A DNA stretch of 64,000 bases, taken from Nocardia takedensis NBRC 100417 (GTDB lineage: Bacteria > Actinomycetota > Actinomycetes > Mycobacteriales > Mycobacteriaceae). Below are positions 41,437 through 50,654 of the stretch, piece by piece (position 1 is the stretch's first letter; each line of letters opens with the position of its first letter). Location of the stretch: the NCBI RefSeq assembly GCF_000308695.1, contig NZ_BAGG01000123.1, positions 62,001-126,000 of the forward strand, given 5' to 3'. The translations under genes were made by a program, and so were the position numbers. The notes beneath the pieces were generated by a model, which ran no database searches, was not told the DNA's origin, and was given only the letters and a program-made list of their open reading frames with translations.

Positions 41437-43470
41437 TCAGCGCTCCGGGTCCTTTTCCTTGTCCCCCGGGCTCTCGCACTTCACGACCGGAATCGGGTCA
41501 TACTTCACCGTGCGGGTGTGCCGGGAGACCTCGCGACCGGTCTTGCGGTCGGTGATGATCCGGGTGTCGGAGATGGTGAAACCGGGGGCGCCCTCGGCCG
41601 CGATGCAATCCTTGCCCGCGGGCAGGGTGACGGTATTCGGCTCGGTCGGCTTGGACTTGTCGCCCGTAACCGACTCCACGTTCACGGTTTTGGTGCCCCA
41701 CAGGCGCACCGTGATATCCGAACCGGTGGCGACGGCTTCGATGTAGACGCCGCTCTGGGTGTTGTTGCGGAACTTCAGATCGATCGCGCCGTCGAACACC
41801 GTGGCCTCACGGGCGGCCGGATATCGCGAGATGTAATAGCTGTGCTCGGTGTGGCCCGCGTCCTCGAGACCCGCGAAATAGGCCGCGTTGTAGAGGGTCG
41901 TCGCGAATTGGCTGATACCGCCGCCGACGGCCGTGCTGGGGCGGCCGTGATCGATGATGCCGGACTCCACATAGCCCTGTTCGATACCGCGCGGACCGGT
42001 GAAATCGTTGAGCGAGAAAGTGTCCCCGGGTTTGACGACCGCGCCGTTGACCTTCTGCGCCACCACCCGGATGTTCACGCCGGACGGGCCGCTGAAGCCG
42101 CCGGTGGTGAACGATCCCATCGGTTCGGTGATACCGAGCGCGGTGGCGGCCTCGGTGGTCAGCGCCGGATCGACCTTCTCGTAGACGGCCTGACCGGTGC
42201 GCCCGGTCGAGGCGACCAGCAACGTCGGCAGTTGTTCCAGCGTCTTGGCCCAGTTGACCTTGTCGCCCACGATCGCCGGGACCACCGTGGGCTTGCCGCC
42301 CGACAGGCTGAAACTCGCGTCCTTGGGCTCCACCTCGGAGCCCGCGAGCTGGGGGGCGAGCACGGCGGTGGCGGCGTTCTGGTCGACCGCAAGTCCCAGA
42401 CCGCCCTGACCGTCGGGAGCGAAGGAGATCAACGTCGCGATCTGGGCGGGATCGAGTTTCGCCTCACCGCCCTTGCCGGCGAAGATCACCGCCGAGCGCA
42501 CCGCCGGTTCGGCGACCTCGCGCAGCGCCTTGTCGACCGCTTCCGGGCGCACCAGCAGCGGCGCGGGGACCTCGGGCAGGTCGAGCGCGGCGCCGAGCAC
42601 CCAGCGGTCCAGAATCATCTCGCGGGCGGGCTCGGTGTCGAGCTGACGGCCCGGCACCGGCGGCACCGCGACCGGACGGCCGTTGTCGAAGCGGATCGTG
42701 CCGTCGACGGTGGCGATGTCGTGACCGTGCAGGTCGGTGAGCGTCCGGTCGAACGCGCCCTGGTCGACCTTGCTGACCACGGACACGTCGCGGGTGCCGA
42801 ACAGCGAGGCGAAGCGGGTGAACGGGTTGTAGGGCTGGCCGCCGATGCTGTCCCAGGTGGCGTCCCAGTCGATGGCGAGACCGGCCTGCGCGGGCACGAT
42901 GCTGGTCCGCACGTCGCCGAGGGTCAGGGGCAGTTCCTCGTTCGCGCGGTCGCCGAGCGCGTCGCGCAGCTTCGCGTCCGCGGCGGCCGGGTCCATACCG
43001 CTGACGTCGATCCCGGCGACCACGACGCCGCGCGGCACCTCGCCGGAGGTGCGCAGCAGGTCGGTGGCGTAGGCCAGACCGGCGACGGCGACGGCCGCGC
43101 CCACCGCGATACCCACCCGTCTGGTGGCGGGTGATTTCCACCACGGTGTGGCCGGACGCGAGGAAATCGGGCGGCGCGGCTGCGCGGGCGGGCGCGGAGC
43201 GGGCGGTTGCGGACCGCCGGGACGCGGCGGGACCGGCGGACGATTCGGCGGCTCCCCACCGGCGCGGCGGGGCTGCGGGGGTTGGGTGCGCAACGGCTGG
43301 GTCGGGGCGGAGGCCGGATCGGAAACAGGCTGCTGACCGGTGTTCCTGTTCGATTCGAGCAGCTGACGTAGCCCGACCTCGCCGCCCTGCTGGGCTCTAC
43401 CTCGGTCGCGGCCTCCGGCGCTCGACTCGCTCGTCACGACCGTCCTCCCGGCTGACATCGCGACCCGCAC
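41437..43470 (-). CDS. VanW family protein with Pro-rich N-terminus
   Basis: A 677-residue protein. Residues 1-110 are cytoplasmic and Pro/Arg-rich, a transmembrane helix follows at about residues 117-135, then two putative peptidoglycan-binding-like domains and a VanW domain at about residues 440-600. The VanW part has 'FSLNDFTGPRGIEQGYVESG' and 'AVGGGISQFATTLYNAAYFAG'. VanW proteins are envelope proteins of unclear function, often tied to wall assembly. GTG at 43470 has GAGGAGA upstream; ATG at 43458 is an alternative. Confidence 0.85.
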   Translation of the reverse strand: MRVAMSAGRTVVTSESSAGGRDRGRAQQGGEVGLRQLLESNRNTGQQPVSDPASAPTQPLRTQPPQPRRAGGEPPNRPPVPPRPGGPQPPAPRPPAQPRRPISSRPATPWWKSPATRRVGIAVGAAVAVAGLAYATDLLRTSGEVPRGVVVAGIDVSGMDPAAADAKLRDALGDRANEELPLTLGDVRTSIVPAQAGLAIDWDATWDSIGGQPYNPFTRFASLFGTRDVSVVSKVDQGAFDRTLTDLHGHDIATVDGTIRFDNGRPVAVPPVPGRQLDTEPAREMILDRWVLGAALDLPEVPAPLLVRPEAVDKALREVAEPAVRSAVIFAGKGGEAKLDPAQIATLISFAPDGQGGLGLAVDQNAATAVLAPQLAGSEVEPKDASFSLSGGKPTVVPAIVGDKVNWAKTLEQLPTLLVASTGRTGQAVYEKVDPALTTEAATALGITEPMGSFTTGGFSGPSGVNIRVVAQKVNGAVVKPGDTFSLNDFTGPRGIEQGYVESGIIDHGRPSTAVGGGISQFATTLYNAAYFAGLEDAGHTEHSYYISRYPAAREATVFDGAIDLKFRNNTQSGVYIEAVATGSDITVRLWGTKTVNVESVTGDKSKPTEPNTVTLPAGKDCIAAEGAPGFTISDTRIITDRKTGREVSRHTRTVKYDPIPVVKCESPGDKEKDPER

Positions 43471-43718
43471 TGTGCGGGTCTCCTCAACGATAGTGGCCCC
43501 TATCGCGGAGGTCCGCAGAGCGCGGAGCTACAGCAAACACCACGCAAAGCCACCGAACCGGGCACACGAAGAGGCTCCGCGCAGTTGCCGGGTCGGGGGT
43601 CTGGCAACTACGCGGAGCCGATCTGTCTATCGCCGGTGCGTCCGATGCGTTACACACCCCCGAGCGGGAAACTTGTCGGGGAGGCAGGTAACTCACACCG
43701 ACGAGGGAGAGCGACGCG

Positions 43719-44741
43719 ATGCAGCTGGGAATGATCGGGTTGGGCCGGATGGGAGCCAATATCGTCCGGCGGGTGGTGCGGGCAGGCCACACCTGCGTCG
43801 GATACGAACCCGCCGCCGCGAAGATCGACCGACTGCGCGCGGAATTGGGCGACAGTTTCGCGGGCTCCACCGATCTGGCCGAATTCGTCGGACTGCTCGA
43901 GACGCCCCGGGTGGTGTGGGTGATGATTCCCGCGGGCGCGACCGGGGCGGTCATCGACGACGTCGCGGCGTTGCTGGAACCGGGCGACATCGTCATCGAC
44001 GGCGGCAACAGCCGCTACCACGAGGACCTGAAACGCGCGGCGGTCCTGGGTCGGCGCGGCATCCACTACGTCGACATCGGCACCTCGGGCGGCGTCTTCG
44101 GGCTCGAGCGCGGGTTCTGTCTGATGATCGGCGGGGAGACCGACCCGGTGCGGCATCTCGACCCGCTGTTGAAATCCATCGCGCCCGGGGTCGAAGCCGC
44201 CGAACGCACGCCGGGACGCACCGGCGAGCCCTCGACCGCCGAGCAGGGGTATCTGCACTGCGGGCCGGTCGGATCGGGACATTTCGTGAAGATGGTGCAC
44301 AACGGGATCGAATACGGGGCGATGGCCGCCTACGCCGAAGGGCTCAACATCCTGCACAAGGCGAATCTGGGGAACCAGGGTCCCGGGGAGTTCTCCGCCG
44401 AGGAGACGCCGCTCGACCATCCTGAGTTCTACCGCTACGACCTCGACATCCCCGAGATCACCGAGGTGTGGCGGCGCGGTTCGGTGGTCGCGTCGTGGCT
44501 GCTCGACCTCACCGCCGCCGAGTTGTACGCCGATCCGAACCTGGACTCCTTCGACGGCCGCGTCTCCGACTCCGGCGAAGGGCGCTGGACCCTGGACGCC
44601 GCGATCGATATCGCCGTGCCCGCCCCCGTGCTGGCCGCCGCCCTGTTCGGCCGGTTCTCCTCGCGCGGCGAAGCGGTCTACGCCGACAAGATGCTCTCCG
44701 CGATGCGCAGCGCCTTCGGCGGCCACCACGAACTCCCATGA
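43719..44741 (+). CDS. gnd: 6-phosphogluconate dehydrogenase (decarboxylating), short form
   Basis: A 340-residue 6-phosphogluconate dehydrogenase of the short type, often NAD-linked. It has the dinucleotide motif 'GMIGLGRMGANIVRRV' at the N-terminus, the substrate-binding signature 'IDGGNSRYHED', and the catalytic Lys region 'GSGHFVKMVHNGIEYG'. It converts 6-phosphogluconate to ribulose 5-phosphate. A purine-rich site precedes the ATG. The gene is divergent from the VanW gene. Confidence 0.9.
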   Translation: MQLGMIGLGRMGANIVRRVVRAGHTCVGYEPAAAKIDRLRAELGDSFAGSTDLAEFVGLLETPRVVWVMIPAGATGAVIDDVAALLEPGDIVIDGGNSRYHEDLKRAAVLGRRGIHYVDIGTSGGVFGLERGFCLMIGGETDPVRHLDPLLKSIAPGVEAAERTPGRTGEPSTAEQGYLHCGPVGSGHFVKMVHNGIEYGAMAAYAEGLNILHKANLGNQGPGEFSAEETPLDHPEFYRYDLDIPEITEVWRRGSVVASWLLDLTAAELYADPNLDSFDGRVSDSGEGRWTLDAAIDIAVPAPVLAAALFGRFSSRGEAVYADKMLSAMRSAFGGHHELP

Positions 44742-45086
44742 CGCGCCCGGCAAACCAGCAGGTATCACCCGGTCAGCCGGATAAACCGGCCGTTCCGGTC
44801 ACCCGAAGCGGCCGTTTACAGTACGTTTCAGACCTGCCGACCCCCGACCGGATCCGTTTCGCGGCCGCTCCCGCGCCCGAGACGTCGATCATCCCGACCG
44901 GGAACCGGGTGTCGGCAAACCGAGGTGGCATCCGGTCCCGGGGAAGGACCGGATGCCGCTCTCGGGTTCGCGACTCCTCGGCGCGCCGTCGCTTGCCACC
45001 ACTCGAATCGCCAGGTGGTCGACATCATCTCCACCGCCTACGCCCACGCCAGGAGCGTTCGCGGCGCTCCATCACGGCCGCCCGAT
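44742..45086. other. Intergenic region upstream of the palindrome array
   Basis: No gene is supported between gnd and the operator array. Short frames exist on both strands, but they lack ribosome-binding sites and family features. Confidence 0.4.
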
Positions 45087-45283
45087 CGGCAACATTTTGC
45101 CGAATAGACCTGTAAGAGCCGTGCCAAAGCATCCACATCGCCGATTCGGCAGAATTCTGCCGAACACGCCGAGTCCAGAGCCCCCTGGGCGCGATTCACG
45201 ACAGATCGGCAATATCCTGCCGCAATCACCCCGAAAACCCGATAGTCTGCTGCCGACAACACTGATCCGGCAGAATCCTGCCG
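45087..45283. promoter_or_regulatory. Array of four 16-bp palindromes, candidate XRE operators
   Basis: CGGCA-N6-TGCCG occurs at 45087, 45147, 45207 and 45268. The spacing is 60, 60 and 61 bp. The second site extends to a perfect 20-bp palindrome (TTCGGCAGAATTCTGCCGAA). The last ends 16 nt before the XRE gene start. The spacing equals about six helix turns, so bound dimers would face the same side, suggesting cooperative autoregulation. Confidence 0.75.
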
Positions 45284-45299
45284 CTCACGGGAGAACCCC

Positions 45300-45500
45300 T
45301 TGGCAGCACTGACAGACATCGGCCAGGCCATCCGCGCCGAACGCCGCCGCCACCGCCTCACCCAGGAACAACTGGCCGAACTGGCGGGCACCTCCACCCG
45401 CACCATTCGCGACATCGAACACGGCACCGGCTCCACCGGCATCGGCACCGTAGCCGCCACCGCCGACGTGGTCGGCCTGAAACTGGGCATCCTCCGATGA
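45300..45500 (+). CDS. HipB-like XRE transcriptional regulator
   Basis: A 66-residue protein with one helix-turn-helix: 'IGQAIRAERRRHRLTQEQLA', 'GTSTRTIRDIEHGTGSTGIG'. It ends soon after, like the antitoxin HipB. No HipA-like kinase or other toxin follows, so it is orphan. TTG at 45300 is used, with a GGGAGAA site upstream. It likely binds the four palindromes ahead of it. Confidence 0.75.
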   Translation: MAALTDIGQAIRAERRRHRLTQEQLAELAGTSTRTIRDIEHGTGSTGIGTVAATADVVGLKLGILR

Positions 45501-45567
45501 CCGACCCCACAACACCCTTCCGCCGCTCGCGAGTCCAGGAACCCGCGGCCGAAGGGTGAACCGGGTC

Positions 45568-45591
45568 GGGCGGCACGCGGGGGTGCCGCCC
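45568..45591. terminator. Hairpin between convergent genes
   Basis: A 9-bp stem (GGGCGGCAC with its complement, 6-nt loop) lies between the XRE gene and fadA2, which converge here. No T-run. Confidence 0.5.
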
Positions 45592-45598
45592 GGTCGGG

Positions 45599-46900
45599 TC
45601 AGCGTTCGAGGATGGCTACCACGCCTTGGCCGCCTGCGGCGCAGATGGAGATGAGGGCGCGGCCGGAGCCTTTTTCGGCGAGCATCTTCGCGGTGGAGGC
45701 GACGATGCGGCCGCCGGTGGCGGCGAAGGGGTGGCCCGCGGCCAGGGAGGAGCCGTTGACGTTGAGTTTGGTGCGGTCGATGGCGCCGAGCGCGCCGTCC
45801 AGGCCCAGGCGTTCCTTGCAGTAGTTGTCCGACTCCCACGCCTGGAGGGTGGCCAGGACGACGGAGGCGAACGCCTCGTGGATCTCGTAGTAGTCGAAGT
45901 CCTGGAGGGTGAGACCGTTGCGGGCGAGCATGCGCGGCACCGCGTAGGTGGGGGCCATCAGCAGACCGTCGGGGCCGTGGATGTAATCGACGGCGGCGAC
46001 CTCGGAGTCGACCAGGTAGGCCAGGGTGGGCAGGTTGCGTTCGGCGGCCCACTGCTCGCTGGACAGCAGCACCGCGGACGCGCCGTCGGTGAGCGGAGTG
46101 GAGTTGCCCGCCGTCATGGTGGCCTCGCCCGCGGCCACGCCGAAGACGGGCTTGAGGGTGGACAGTTTCTCGACGGTGGAGCCGGGACGGAGGTTGTCGT
46201 CGCGGGTGAGCCCGAGGAACGGGGTGATCAGGTCGTCGAAGAAGCCGCGGTCGTAGGCGGCGGCCATGTTCTTGTGCGACAGGTAGGCCAGTTCGTCCTG
46301 GGCCTCGCGGCTGACGCCGAATTCCTTGGCGGTGATCGCGGCGTGCTCGCCCATGGACAGTCCGGTGCGCGGTTCGGCGTTGCGCGGGATCTCGATGCCG
46401 AGCATGCCGGGACGCAACTGGCCGACCAGCTTGAGGCGGTCCTTGTTGGTCTTGGCGCGGTTGGCGTCGAGCATCCATTCGCGCATGTTCTCGCTGACGC
46501 CGATGGGGGCGTCGGAGGTGGTGTCGGAGCCGCCGCCGATGCCGGCGTCGATGCGGCCCGCGGCGATGGCGTCGCCGACGGTGACGACCGACTGCAGGCC
46601 GGTGCCGCACGCGAGTTGCAGGTCGTGGGCGGGGGTGTAGGGGCTGAGCTCGGAGCCGAGGACCGATTCGCGGATCAGGCCGTGTTCGCCGACCCGCTTG
46701 AGGACCGCGCCGCCGACGACCATCCCGAGCCGTTCACCCTTCAGGCCGAAGCGGCTGACCAGCCCGTTCAGCGCCGCGGTGAACATGTCCTGGTTGGAGG
46801 CGTGGGCGTAGGCCTTGTCGGAGCGGGCGAACGGAATCCGGTTGCCGCCCACGATCGCGATCGGACGCGGCTGCCGCGGGGTCTTGGCTGTGCTTGTCAC
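45599..46900 (-). CDS. fadA2: Acetyl-CoA acetyltransferase FadA2
   Basis: A 433-residue thiolase resembling mycobacterial FadA2 (Rv0243). The nucleophile is C98 in 'QLACGTGLQS'. The other active-site residues lie in 'YYEIHEAFASV' (His) and 'ISICAAGGQGVV' (Cys). It cleaves 3-ketoacyl-CoA to acetyl-CoA. GTG at 46900 follows a GGAG by 7 nt. It is divergent from fabG4 across a region with a perfect dyad; in Mycobacterium the same pair is also divergent, next to fadE5. Confidence 0.92.
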   Translation of the reverse strand: MTSTAKTPRQPRPIAIVGGNRIPFARSDKAYAHASNQDMFTAALNGLVSRFGLKGERLGMVVGGAVLKRVGEHGLIRESVLGSELSPYTPAHDLQLACGTGLQSVVTVGDAIAAGRIDAGIGGGSDTTSDAPIGVSENMREWMLDANRAKTNKDRLKLVGQLRPGMLGIEIPRNAEPRTGLSMGEHAAITAKEFGVSREAQDELAYLSHKNMAAAYDRGFFDDLITPFLGLTRDDNLRPGSTVEKLSTLKPVFGVAAGEATMTAGNSTPLTDGASAVLLSSEQWAAERNLPTLAYLVDSEVAAVDYIHGPDGLLMAPTYAVPRMLARNGLTLQDFDYYEIHEAFASVVLATLQAWESDNYCKERLGLDGALGAIDRTKLNVNGSSLAAGHPFAATGGRIVASTAKMLAEKGSGRALISICAAGGQGVVAILER

Positions 46901-46966
46901 TCGGGTCTCCAGATCTCGTGGGGGCTGGGGAACCGACCGGCGGGGGCGCGGTGTCGGTTTACTTTG

Positions 46967-46986
46967 AACTTACTCTGGAGTAAGTT
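46967..46986. promoter_or_regulatory. Operator-like dyad between fadA2 and fabG4
   Basis: AACTTACTC-TG-GAGTAAGTT is a perfect 9-bp inverted repeat with a 2-bp spacer. A site of the same length with 16 of 20 bases identical is found upstream of the TetR gene (52498-52517). It is well placed to control both divergent genes. Confidence 0.7.
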
Positions 46987-47078
46987 AATTGTCGACACCG
47001 TACCCGGCACGTGTTCACACGTTCGCCTCGGGGCATGCAAGGGACGAGACCACCCCAGACACAGCAAAGGTAGGAACA

Positions 47079-48437
47079 GTGGCAGCCAGCAAGAGCAAGG
47101 GTGCTCCCAACCTCTACGGATCGTTCGTCAACTCCGCCCCCGGCCAGTTCCTCGCGGGCAAGCTCGGCCTGCCCAAGCCGGAGAAACTGCGCCGCTATGT
47201 CGCGGGCGAACCGCCGCTGACCGGTCCGGTCCTGCTCGGCGGCAAGGGCCGCGTGGCCGAACCGGTGCGCGCGCTGCTGTCGGACTACACCTTCCACGAC
47301 ACCGTCGCCCAGGGAACCAAGTACGGCGCGCTGGTCTTCGACGCCACCGGCATCGGCTCGATCGAGGACCTCTCGCAACTGTTCGAGTTCTTCCAGCCCG
47401 CACTGCGCGGCCTCACGGCCTCCGGCCGTGTCCTGGTCATCGGCACCACCCCCGAACTGACCGCGAGCGTCGACGAGCAGATCGCCCAGCGCGCCCTCGA
47501 GGGCTTCACCCGCTCGGTCGGCAAGGAACTGCTGCGCGGCTCGACCGCCCAGTTGGTCTACCTCTCCCCGGACGCCGCGCCCACCGCCACCGGCCTGGAA
47601 TCCACGCTGCGCTTCCTGCTCTCGGCCAAGTCCGCCTTCGTCGACGGCCAGGTCATCCGGGTCGGCTCGGCCGATTCCACCGCACCCGCCGACTGGGACA
47701 AGCCGCTGGCGGGCAAGGTCGCCGTGGTCACCGGCGCGGCGCGCGGCATCGGCGCGACCATCGCGGAGGTCTTCGCCCGTGACGGCGCGACGGTCATCGT
47801 CGCCGACATCCCGGCCGCCGGAGAAGCGCTGTCGCAGACCGCGAACAAGGTCGGCGGCACCGCGCTGGCCCTGGACGTCACCGCCGCCGACGCCGCGCAG
47901 AAGCTGGCCGACTTCGCCACCGAACGCTTCGGCGGCATCGACATCATCGTGCACAACGCGGGCATCACCCGCGACAAGCTGCTCGCGAACATGGACGAAG
48001 GCCGCTGGAACGCGGTCATCAACGTCAATCTCGCGGCGCCGCATCGCATCACCGAGGGCCTGGTCGCCAGTGGCGCGCTGCGCGAGGGTGGCCGCGTCAT
48101 CGACGTGTCCTCGATCGCGGGCATCGCGGGCAACCGCGGCCAGACCAACTACGGCGCGTCCAAGGCGGGCGTCATCGGCATGGTCGCCGCCGAAGCGCCG
48201 AAGCTCGCCGAGAAGAACATCACCATCAACGCCGTCGCGCCGGGCTTCATCGAGACGGCGATGACGGCCGCGATCCCGGTCGGCACCCGCGAGGCGGGCA
48301 GGCTGATGAGCTCGCTGTTGCAGGGCGGTCAGACCGTCGACGTCGCCGAGACCATCGCCTACTTCGCCAGTCCGGCCTCGAACGCGGTCAGCGGCAACGT
48401 CGTCCGCGTCTGCGGCCAGAGCCTGATCGGGGCGTGA
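47079..48437 (+). CDS. fabG4: 3-oxoacyl-ACP/acyl-CoA reductase FabG4
   Basis: A 452-residue protein with the two-domain build of mycobacterial FabG4 (Rv0242c). Residues 1-205 form the flavodoxin-like domain ('RALEGFTRSVGKELLRG'); residues 206-452 form a short-chain dehydrogenase with 'VTGAARGIGATIAEVFARDG' and the active-site 'SSIAGIAGNRGQTNYGASKA'. FabG4 reduces 3-ketoacyl groups with NADH. GTG at 47079 is the start (AGG upstream). Its stop overlaps the next start. Confidence 0.93.
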   Translation: MAASKSKGAPNLYGSFVNSAPGQFLAGKLGLPKPEKLRRYVAGEPPLTGPVLLGGKGRVAEPVRALLSDYTFHDTVAQGTKYGALVFDATGIGSIEDLSQLFEFFQPALRGLTASGRVLVIGTTPELTASVDEQIAQRALEGFTRSVGKELLRGSTAQLVYLSPDAAPTATGLESTLRFLLSAKSAFVDGQVIRVGSADSTAPADWDKPLAGKVAVVTGAARGIGATIAEVFARDGATVIVADIPAAGEALSQTANKVGGTALALDVTAADAAQKLADFATERFGGIDIIVHNAGITRDKLLANMDEGRWNAVINVNLAAPHRITEGLVASGALREGGRVIDVSSIAGIAGNRGQTNYGASKAGVIGMVAAEAPKLAEKNITINAVAPGFIETAMTAAIPVGTREAGRLMSSLLQGGQTVDVAETIAYFASPASNAVSGNVVRVCGQSLIGA

Positions 48438-49298
48438 TGACGCAGACCATCGCGCTGGCGACGCCGCCCGACAACGGTCGCCTCTACGTCAAGGCCGCGC
48501 TGGGCGCGGTGCCGCTGCTGTCGCGGCGCAAATCCGTCCTGCCGGACCGGGACCTGCGCCTGGACGGTTTCCGCGTCGACCCGGAACACCTGGCCGCCTA
48601 CTGCCGGGCCACCGGGCTGCGCTTCGGCGACGCGCTCCCGCTGACCTATCCGTTCGTGCTGACCTTCCCGCTGACGATGCAGTTGATCGTCGCCCGCGAC
48701 TTCCCGTTCGTCGCGGTGGGCGCGGTGCACGCGGAGAACCGCATCGAGCGCACCCGCGAGATCTCGATGGCCGAACCGCTCGATTTCCACACCCGGATCC
48801 GAGAATCTGCGCGAACATCCGCGCGGCCTGCTCATCGACGCGGTCACCGAGGCCAAGGTGGGCCGGGAACTGGTGTGGCGGCAGGTCGCCACGCTGCTGC
48901 ACCAGCAGAAGACCTCGCTCTCGGGCGGTCCCAAGCCGGAGCCCAAGCCCGACGAGGTGCCGCCCCCGCCGCTGAAATCGCTGCGCGTGGACCAGAAGAC
49001 GATCACCCGCTACGCCGCGGCCTCCGGCGACCGCAACCCGATCCACACCTCGGCGTTGGGCGCGAAGGCGTTCGGGTTCCCGCGTTCGATCGCGCACGGG
49101 ATGTGGTCGGCGGCGACGATCCTCGGCAGTGTCGAGGGCCGGATTCCCGAAAGCACCACCTACAACGTGAAATTCGGCAAGCCGATCCTGCTGCCGTCCA
49201 CGGTGAACGTGTACGCGGACAAGGTCGACGGCGGTTGGGATCTCGCCATGCGGCATCCCGAGAAGGGGTATCCGCACCTGACGGCGACCCTGCGCTGA
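48437..49298 (+). pseudogene. htdX: (R)-hydratase HtdX, frameshifted
   Basis: This MaoC-like double hot-dog 3-hydroxyacyl dehydratase resembles mycobacterial HtdX (Rv0241c). The first 120 codons ('RRKSVLPDRDLRLDGF', 'LTYPFVLTFPLTMQLIV') are in one frame; the rest ('ENLREHPRGLLIDAV', 'YAAASGDRNPIHTS', 'SIAHGMWSAATIL', 'GYPHLTATLR') is in another. The break is an extra C at 48799-48800 (GGATCCGAG); removing it gives 'RIENLREHPRG', matching the Mycobacterium 'RAENLREHRRG'. The ATG overlaps the fabG4 stop. Either the gene is inactivated or the sequence has an error. Confidence 0.8.
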
Positions 49299-49311
49299 GT
49301 TCTTCCGCGAG

Positions 49312-49340
49312 CCCCGAACCTGCACCGGTTCGGGGGTTTT
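49312..49340 (+). terminator. Rho-independent terminator
   Basis: A 9-bp stem (CCCCGAACC with GGTTCGGGG, 6-nt loop) is followed by GTTTT, just after htdX. Confidence 0.8.
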
Positions 49341-49398
49341 CGCGTCTCCGGGGGCAGCCGTGCCGCACGGGTCGCCGATCACCGCCAGACCGGCGGGA

Positions 49399-50532
49399 TC
49401 AGCAGTCGCACCCGCACCCGTCGCAGCAGCATCCGTCGCATTCGCAGCAGTCACCGCAGTCGCAGCAACTGCCGCAGTCGCAGTTCTTGATCCAGGCGTC
49501 CTTCTGTTCGCCGGTGCACGGACTGGTGTGGTCGACGCAGCAGGCCGCGCCGGTGCAGTAGACGCCGAGCACGATGGCCAGACCGGCGCCGAGCCCCGGA
49601 CGCTGTGTGGGCGGACGGTGGCCGGTGCGGCGGGACGCGGTCGGGGCGTCGCGGTGGGTGGCGCAGGCGTGGGCGAGCGGTTCGCCGATGCCGCGGCGCA
49701 GGCGGGCCAGCACGGCGTGCAGGGGGTCGAGCAGCATCCAGCGCACGGTGGGCACGTCGGCCAGTTCGGCCGCCGCGACCGAACGACGCAGCGCCGCACT
49801 CGATTCGCGCAGCAGGGCGTAGGCGGCGGGCAGGTCGGTGCCGGTCGCGTCGAGCGGGTTGTAGCGACCGCGGGCGCGGTCGGCCTCGATGTCCTCGACC
49901 GCGTCGGCCAGGTGCGCGATGCGCCCGAAGTGCCTGCCCGCCTCGCGCAGCGGTCCGACGTTGTCGGGGCGGTCGGCGAGCACGGCGGTGTGGGCGAAGA
50001 GTTCGGCCGCGCAGAGTTGGGTGGGCGCGGTCAGTTCTTCCAGCGACAGACCCGCGCCGCGTTCCAGCGCGCCCTGCGCGGCGATGGCGGTGACCAGCGG
50101 TTCGAGGTCGAGGCCGATCAAGGCGGCCTGGGCGCGCGCCCCGTCGGCCCAGCGGTCGGAGACCTTGGTCATCGGCGCGCGCGTCAGGGCACGGCCGTCG
50201 CGGTCCTCGACGTGGTCGCGCAGTTTCGCCGCGCCCAGCAGCAGGGAGGCGGTGGCCGCCAACCGGATTCCAGGCGAGTCCGGGGCGGCGACCTCCGCGC
50301 GACGCATCCCGCGCAGCGGGCACGGTCCTGCGGTGCGGCGGGACTCGGCGCCCGACTGCGCTTCGGTGAGCACGCTGAGCACGAGCGCGTCGGTGTTGGT
50401 GGCGGCGCGCGCGGCCTGCCCCTGACCGTCACGCAGACCGAGGCACAGCCCGCACAGGTGGGCGCGCCACTGCGTCGTGTCGATGCCGTACCGGTCCGCG
50501 CCGTGCGCGCACGGACGCAGCATTCCGAACAT
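49399..50532 (-). CDS. DUF5685 protein A with cysteine-rich tail
   Basis: A 377-residue, mostly helical protein of DUF5685. Conserved cysteines C8, C27, C30 and C71 ('PCAHG', 'LCGLC', 'GPCPLRG') could hold a metal or iron-sulfur centre. Two acidic motifs, 'KLRDHVEDRDG' (residues 104-112) and 'HLADAVEDIEADRARGRYNP' (208-226), recall the Asp-rich motifs of squalene/phytoene synthase-type folds. The last 28 residues hold 14 cysteines in Cys-Asp/Cys-Gly pairs. The neighbour at 50655 is a paralogue. Function unknown. Confidence 0.75.
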   Translation of the reverse strand: MFGMLRPCAHGADRYGIDTTQWRAHLCGLCLGLRDGQGQAARAATNTDALVLSVLTEAQSGAESRRTAGPCPLRGMRRAEVAAPDSPGIRLAATASLLLGAAKLRDHVEDRDGRALTRAPMTKVSDRWADGARAQAALIGLDLEPLVTAIAAQGALERGAGLSLEELTAPTQLCAAELFAHTAVLADRPDNVGPLREAGRHFGRIAHLADAVEDIEADRARGRYNPLDATGTDLPAAYALLRESSAALRRSVAAAELADVPTVRWMLLDPLHAVLARLRRGIGEPLAHACATHRDAPTASRRTGHRPPTQRPGLGAGLAIVLGVYCTGAACCVDHTSPCTGEQKDAWIKNCDCGSCCDCGDCCECDGCCCDGCGCDC

Positions 50533-50654
50533 ATCCGCCCCGTTTCGTAGGGCGACCCTCGCGCGCCGCCCGGTTCCTCATGTCGATCATGGGCATCCTG
50601 ACAGGCCGCGCGCCGCGGCGCGAGCCGGACATTTCACCCGGTCAGCGTGCGTCC

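Noticed and set aside
45087..45283. CRISPR-like array of regularly spaced repeats
   Set aside because: The 16-bp repeats are imperfect palindromes, spaced 44 bp, only four in number, next to an HTH gene and without any cas gene.
45626..47782. Long plus-strand open frame of 718 codons
   Set aside because: Shadow of fadA2 and part of fabG4; composition is low-complexity and the real genes are unmistakable.
48434..49561. A 375-codon frame continuing past the htdX frameshift
   Set aside because: After codon 120 it turns to low-complexity sequence while the HtdX family sequence continues in the other frame.
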